Below are positions 61,305 through 64,000 of a stretch of DNA of 64,000 nt, piece after piece. Location of the stretch: NCBI RefSeq assembly GCF_003144095.1, contig NZ_NSKH01000002.1, positions 68,977 to 132,976 on the forward strand, in the 5' to 3' direction. Each line of letters opens with the position of its first letter. The stretch's first letter is position 1. A program made the translations under genes and the position numbers. The notes beneath the pieces are model-generated. The model made no database searches and was not told the origin of the DNA. It was given only the letters and a program-made list of their open reading frames with translations. The DNA comes from Streptomyces sp. ICBB 8177. Lineage in GTDB: Bacteria; Actinomycetota; Actinomycetes; Streptomycetales; Streptomycetaceae.

Positions 61305-61814
61305 TCACCGCCCGACCGACCCGTCGATCTGCTCGCGCAGGATGTCCGCGTGTCCGGCGTGCCGGGCGGTCTCCTCGATCATGTGGACCAGCACCCAGCG
61401 CATCGACGGCGGCGGGGTCTCCCGCAACGAGCGGGCACCGGGGCGGTCCAAGTCGGTACAGGCCAGGGCGACTTCGTTGGCCTGGGCGATCGCCTCGCGA
61501 TAGGCGTCCGCCAAGCCCGACGCGGTGTCGTCGGCGGACACCGCCTCCTCGTCCTCCCAGCGTTCGCGGTCGGCACCGGCGTAGGCCCAGACGAACCAGT
61601 TGAGTTCCACGGCCGTCAGGTGCTTGAGCAACTGGAGCAGACTGGTCCCGGAAGGGACGCCGGCCTTGCGAACGGCCGGTTCCGGGACGCCGTCCACCTT
61701 CGCCAGGACGGAGTCGCGCAGGTAGTCCAGGAAGGTCAGCAACGTGGTCTTCTCGTCGGCGTTCAGCCCGGGGGGCCGCAGGTCGGGACGAGGCCATGGA
61801 TCTGAAGTCGTCAT
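61305..61814 (-). CDS. DinB/DUF664 four-helix protein
   Basis: 169 residues from ATG at 61814. LLQLLKHLTAVELNWFVWAYAG, MRWVLVHMIEETARHAGHADILREQIDG: the DUF664 branch with His residues at H (KHLT), and HxxxH-like ARHAGHAD for a metal site, as in mycothiol-dependent DinB enzymes. Substrate unknown. An in-frame extension upstream (to about 62010) is open but unlike the family. Confidence 0.9.
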   Translation of the reverse strand: MTTSDPWPRPDLRPPGLNADEKTTLLTFLDYLRDSVLAKVDGVPEPAVRKAGVPSGTSLLQLLKHLTAVELNWFVWAYAGADRERWEDEEAVSADDTASGLADAYREAIAQANEVALACTDLDRPGARSLRETPPPSMRWVLVHMIEETARHAGHADILREQIDGSVGR

Positions 61815-62082
61815 GAGTGAACGGTAGGTGACCGCCGGGGTCCCGGGCACGAACGGAGCGTCGACCCAGCGGCCCTCCGCGTACGGTTGCAGGCCGCCCA
61901 GCCCGAACTCGCGGACGGTGAGCGCGGGGGCCCCGGTCGGTGTGTTCGGCATGGCGCTCAGGGCCCGCCGCACAAAGGCCACTGGGTCCTGGGCCGGCTC
62001 GTCCGCAGAGCCCGGAGCGTGACACCGGGTCGTCGTGACGTCCGAAACGCGGGCGGGACTTCGTGATCGACGACAAGATGCC

Positions 62083-62385
62083 GGCGCCCTGGAAGCCCGC
62101 CGCATCCACGACCTCTGCCGCGCGCACGGGGTTCCCGTCTGGTGCGGGGGCATGCTCGAAACCGGCATCGGCCGCGCGGCCAACGTGGCGCTCGCCGCCC
62201 TCCCCGGTTTCACCCTGCCCGGCGACACCAGTGCGTCCGACCGCTACTACGCGACCGACATCACGCCGCCCTTCACCCTCGCGGACGGCCACCTCGCGGT
62301 CCCCGACGCCCCCGGCATCGGCGCCGACCCCTTGCCGGACGTCCTCAGGAAGGTGACCACGACGACCGAATGGATCCCCGCGTAG
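62083..62385 (+). pseudogene. MenC/N-acylamino-acid racemase C-terminal fragment
   Basis: Reads ALEARRIHDLCRAHGVPVWCGGMLETGIGRAANVALAALPGFTLPGDTSASDRYYA to the end TTEWIPA: the C-terminal barrel strands of o-succinylbenzoate synthase/N-acylamino-acid racemase (enolase superfamily), with the substrate-lid GGMLETGIGRAAN. N-terminal two thirds and the catalytic Lys/Asp/Glu set are absent, with no start codon in a sensible place. Confidence 0.8.
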
Positions 62386-62620
62386 CGGCCGCGGCGTGCG
62401 CTGGCAGCCGACGTGTCCTCCGTCGAAGGGGCGCGGAGACCAGCGGCGGCGCCGAACGGCACCGAACGAGGGCCCGCGCCGCCCTCGTTCGGTTTCATCG
62501 GCGCTGATGGGACCTGACGTTTGGGGTGAAGGCCTGCGCCCGGAAGCGGGGACGGCGAACCTCGTTTGAGAAGTCCTCACTTCTGCGAGCACGAAGCGTC
62601 ACAGTTCCCACCGAGGGTGG

Positions 62621-63013
62621 TCAGACGCTTGAGGTGGCGGCTTCGGGCTCCGGCTCGGCGGCTGTGCCACTCAGGCCGAGGCGCAGGTGCTCGACGTGGT
62701 ACAGCGCCTGGTCGAGCAGTTCGCAGACGTGGTTGTCGTAGAGGGAGTAGACGACGGAGCGGCCCCTGCGGGTGCCGACGACGAGGTCGAGGTTGCGCAG
62801 CAGGCGCAACTGGTGGGAGCAGGCGGACTGTTCCATGCCGACCTCGGCGGCCAGTTCGGTCGCCGGCAGCGGGCCCTCGCGCAGGCGGGAGAGGATCAGC
62901 AGCCGTGACGGGGTGGCCAGCGCCTGAAGTGTGGCGGCCACCTTCGCGGCGTTGTCCGCGGTGAGGCGGGTGCGGGGGACCCGGCTTGCGGGAGGTTCGG
63001 CTCCATGACCCAT
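62621..63013 (-). CDS. ArsR/SmtB nickel-cobalt sensor, NmtR-like
   Basis: 130 residues from the ATG at 63013, chosen because the family begins MGHG. Winged HTH at about 25-90 (TLQALATPSRLLILSRLREGPLPATELAAEVGMEQSACSHQLRLLRNLDLVVGTRRGRSVVY). Metal ligands match NmtR: N-terminal H3, and D93, H95, H106, H109 in DNHVCELLDQALYHVEH (NmtR D91, H93, H104, H107). Represses the divergent P-type ATPase until Ni or Co binds. Confidence 0.92.
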   Translation of the reverse strand: MGHGAEPPASRVPRTRLTADNAAKVAATLQALATPSRLLILSRLREGPLPATELAAEVGMEQSACSHQLRLLRNLDLVVGTRRGRSVVYSLYDNHVCELLDQALYHVEHLRLGLSGTAAEPEPEAATSSV

Positions 63014-63031
63014 GCGGCCATCGTACGCCTC

Positions 63032-63061
63032 CGAATGAACGTATGAATCGCTGTTCATTCG
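63032..63061. promoter_or_regulatory. ArsR-type operator for nmtR/ATPase
   Basis: CGAATGAAC, 12-base spacer, GTTCATTCG: perfect 9-bp arms. It lies between the two divergent starts (19 bp from nmtR, 61 bp from the ATPase), the expected SmtB/NmtR site with AATGAAC-type arms. Confidence 0.78.
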
Positions 63062-63121
63062 TTCCTGTTACGGTGGTGGCGTTGGACACTGTCCGCCCGT
63101 GCCGAAGGAACCCTGTTTCGC

Positions 63122-64000
63122 ATGTCCTCCACCCTCACCCGCCCGGCGCCTGTCGGCGACGCTGTCCGTGACGCGGTGGCGCCCGGGCGCCGTACCCGGA
63201 TCTTCGCGCTGCCCGAGGCGCGCTGGGCGGCAGCCTCGCTGGTGCTGTTCCTGATCGCGCTGCCCCTGCATCTGCTGGGTGCGTCGGCCTGGGCGTGGGG
63301 GCCGCTGTTCGCCCTCACTTACGTCAGCGGCGGCTGGGAGCCGGGCTGGGCGGGCTTGCAGGCGCTGAAGGACAAGACGCTGGACGTGGACCTGCTGATG
63401 GTGGTCGCGGCACTGGGCGCGGCGGCGATCGGGCAGGTGCTGGACGGCGCACTGCTGATCGTCATCTTCGCCACCTCCGGCGCCCTGGAGGCGATCGCCA
63501 CCGCCCGCACCGCCGACTCGGTCCGCGGCCTGCTGGACCTCGCCCCTGCCACCGCGACCCGCCTCGGTGACGACGGGGCCGAGGGGAGCGTGCCGACCGG
63601 CCGGCTGGCGGTGGGCGACGTGATCCTGGTACGCCCGGGGGAGCGGATCGGCGCCGACGGCCGGGTGCTGGACGGGGCGAGCGAGGTGGACCAGGCCACC
63701 ATCACCGGCGAGCCGCTTCCGGTGGCGAAGCAGGTCGGGGACGAGGTGTTCGCCGGCACGCTGAACGGCACCGGTGCGCTGCGGGTGAAGGTCGAGCGTG
63801 ATCCGTCCGATTCGGTGATCGCCCGGATCGTGGCCATGGTCGAGGAAGCCTCCGAGACCAAGGCGCCCACCCAGCTGTTCATCGAGAAGGTCGAGCAGCG
63901 CTACAGCCTGGGCATGGTCGCCGCGACGATCGCGCTGTTCGCCCTGCCGCTGCTCTTCGGCGCCGCGCTGCGGCCGACGCTGCTGCGGGCGATGACCTTC
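63122..64000 (+). CDS. P-type metal-transporting ATPase (3'-truncated by window edge)
   Basis: 293 codons visible, running off the end. P1B-type: TM segments at the N-terminus without a preceding CxxC metal-binding domain, then the actuator domain (LGDDGAEGSVPTGRLAVGDVILVRPGERIGADGRVLDGASEVDQATITGEPLPVAKQ), with the TGE dephosphorylation motif. The CPC/SPC and DKTGT parts lie beyond the window. Divergent from NmtR, so it is the probable Ni2+/Co2+ exporter (NmtA/CtpD-like). Confidence 0.93.
   Translation, partial: MSSTLTRPAPVGDAVRDAVAPGRRTRIFALPEARWAAASLVLFLIALPLHLLGASAWAWGPLFALTYVSGGWEPGWAGLQALKDKTLDVDLLMVVAALGAAAIGQVLDGALLIVIFATSGALEAIATARTADSVRGLLDLAPATATRLGDDGAEGSVPTGRLAVGDVILVRPGERIGADGRVLDGASEVDQATITGEPLPVAKQVGDEVFAGTLNGTGALRVKVERDPSDSVIARIVAMVEEASETKAPTQLFIEKVEQRYSLGMVAATIALFALPLLFGAALRPTLLRAMTF

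Overview
The window is chromosomal DNA of very high G+C with strong third-position G/C bias, AGGAGG-type ribosome sites, many ATGA stop/start overlaps and families typical of Streptomycetaceae (DUF1876, DUF2795, DUF5133, DUF6328, CYP105-like P450 plus 3Fe-4S ferredoxin pairs, secreted amidase). A Streptomyces or close relative is the best guess. I found no rRNA, tRNA, CRISPR array, integrase or insertion sequence, but the right half carries many broken genes, as in a chromosome arm or other accessory region. LAYOUT. 1-1213: end of a P450-ferredoxin operon. 1287-14806: a stress/dormancy island with DedA, Mop-domain protein, Rv1733c-like protein, three universal stress proteins, a NarL/DevR response regulator, an Acg-type nitroreductase, phosphoketolase, polyphosphate kinase 2, a DevS/DosS-type GAF histidine kinase that keeps the heme-ligand pair (H137/Y159), and DUF1876. 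It matches the OsdK/OsdR (S. coelicolor) and DosS/DosR (mycobacteria) hypoxia regulons in content, and a shared G/C-rich motif lies about 70-80 bp upstream of seven of its genes. 15107-21350: a sugar ABC operon with ROK regulator, lipoprotein binding protein, two permeases and a GH13 glucosidase. 21439-23307: a membrane Ser/Thr kinase with an unusual secreted sensor domain. 23378-33123: a compact, apparently undescribed biosynthetic locus with HemN-like radical SAM enzyme, DUF1152 protein, two different ATP-grasp ligases, two MFS exporters and a FemAB/BioF2-like acyltransferase, with no NRPS, PKS or RiPP precursor. I infer a small peptide-like metabolite. 33185-38191: a BlaI/M56-peptidase switch whose 17-bp operator recurs twice between a membrane protein gene and a MGDG-synthase-like glycosyltransferase/polysaccharide deacetylase pair, which suggests an envelope-stress regulon. 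38576-44000: small secreted and membrane proteins, a GntR gene followed by two truncated ABC ATPase genes fused tail to tail, a YbdK-type ligase and decayed DUF1440-like and phospholipase C genes. 44102-46985: a rifampin phosphotransferase (Rph) with a 32-codon coupled leader ORF and an upstream 19-bp element resembling the rifamycin-associated element. 47291-55673: detoxification and regulator genes (RibD-like, MarR, isochorismatase, PEBP, SRPBCC, GlxA-type, HD, RidA), then a TetR-controlled P450-ferredoxin pair. 55673-62400: secreted amidase, AraC/DUF2000 pair, secreted proteins, a DinB protein and fragments of an ECF sigma factor and a MenC-like racemase. 62621-64000: a nickel/cobalt sensor (NmtR-like) divergent from a P-type metal ATPase that runs off the window. 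HOW THEY WORK TOGETHER. The left third looks like a low-oxygen/stress survival programme (sensor kinase, regulator, USPs, polyphosphate and phosphoketolase metabolism). The middle is specialised metabolite synthesis and export beside a cell-envelope stress switch. The right third is xenobiotic and metal defence (Rph, P450, NmtR/NmtA) among gene relics.
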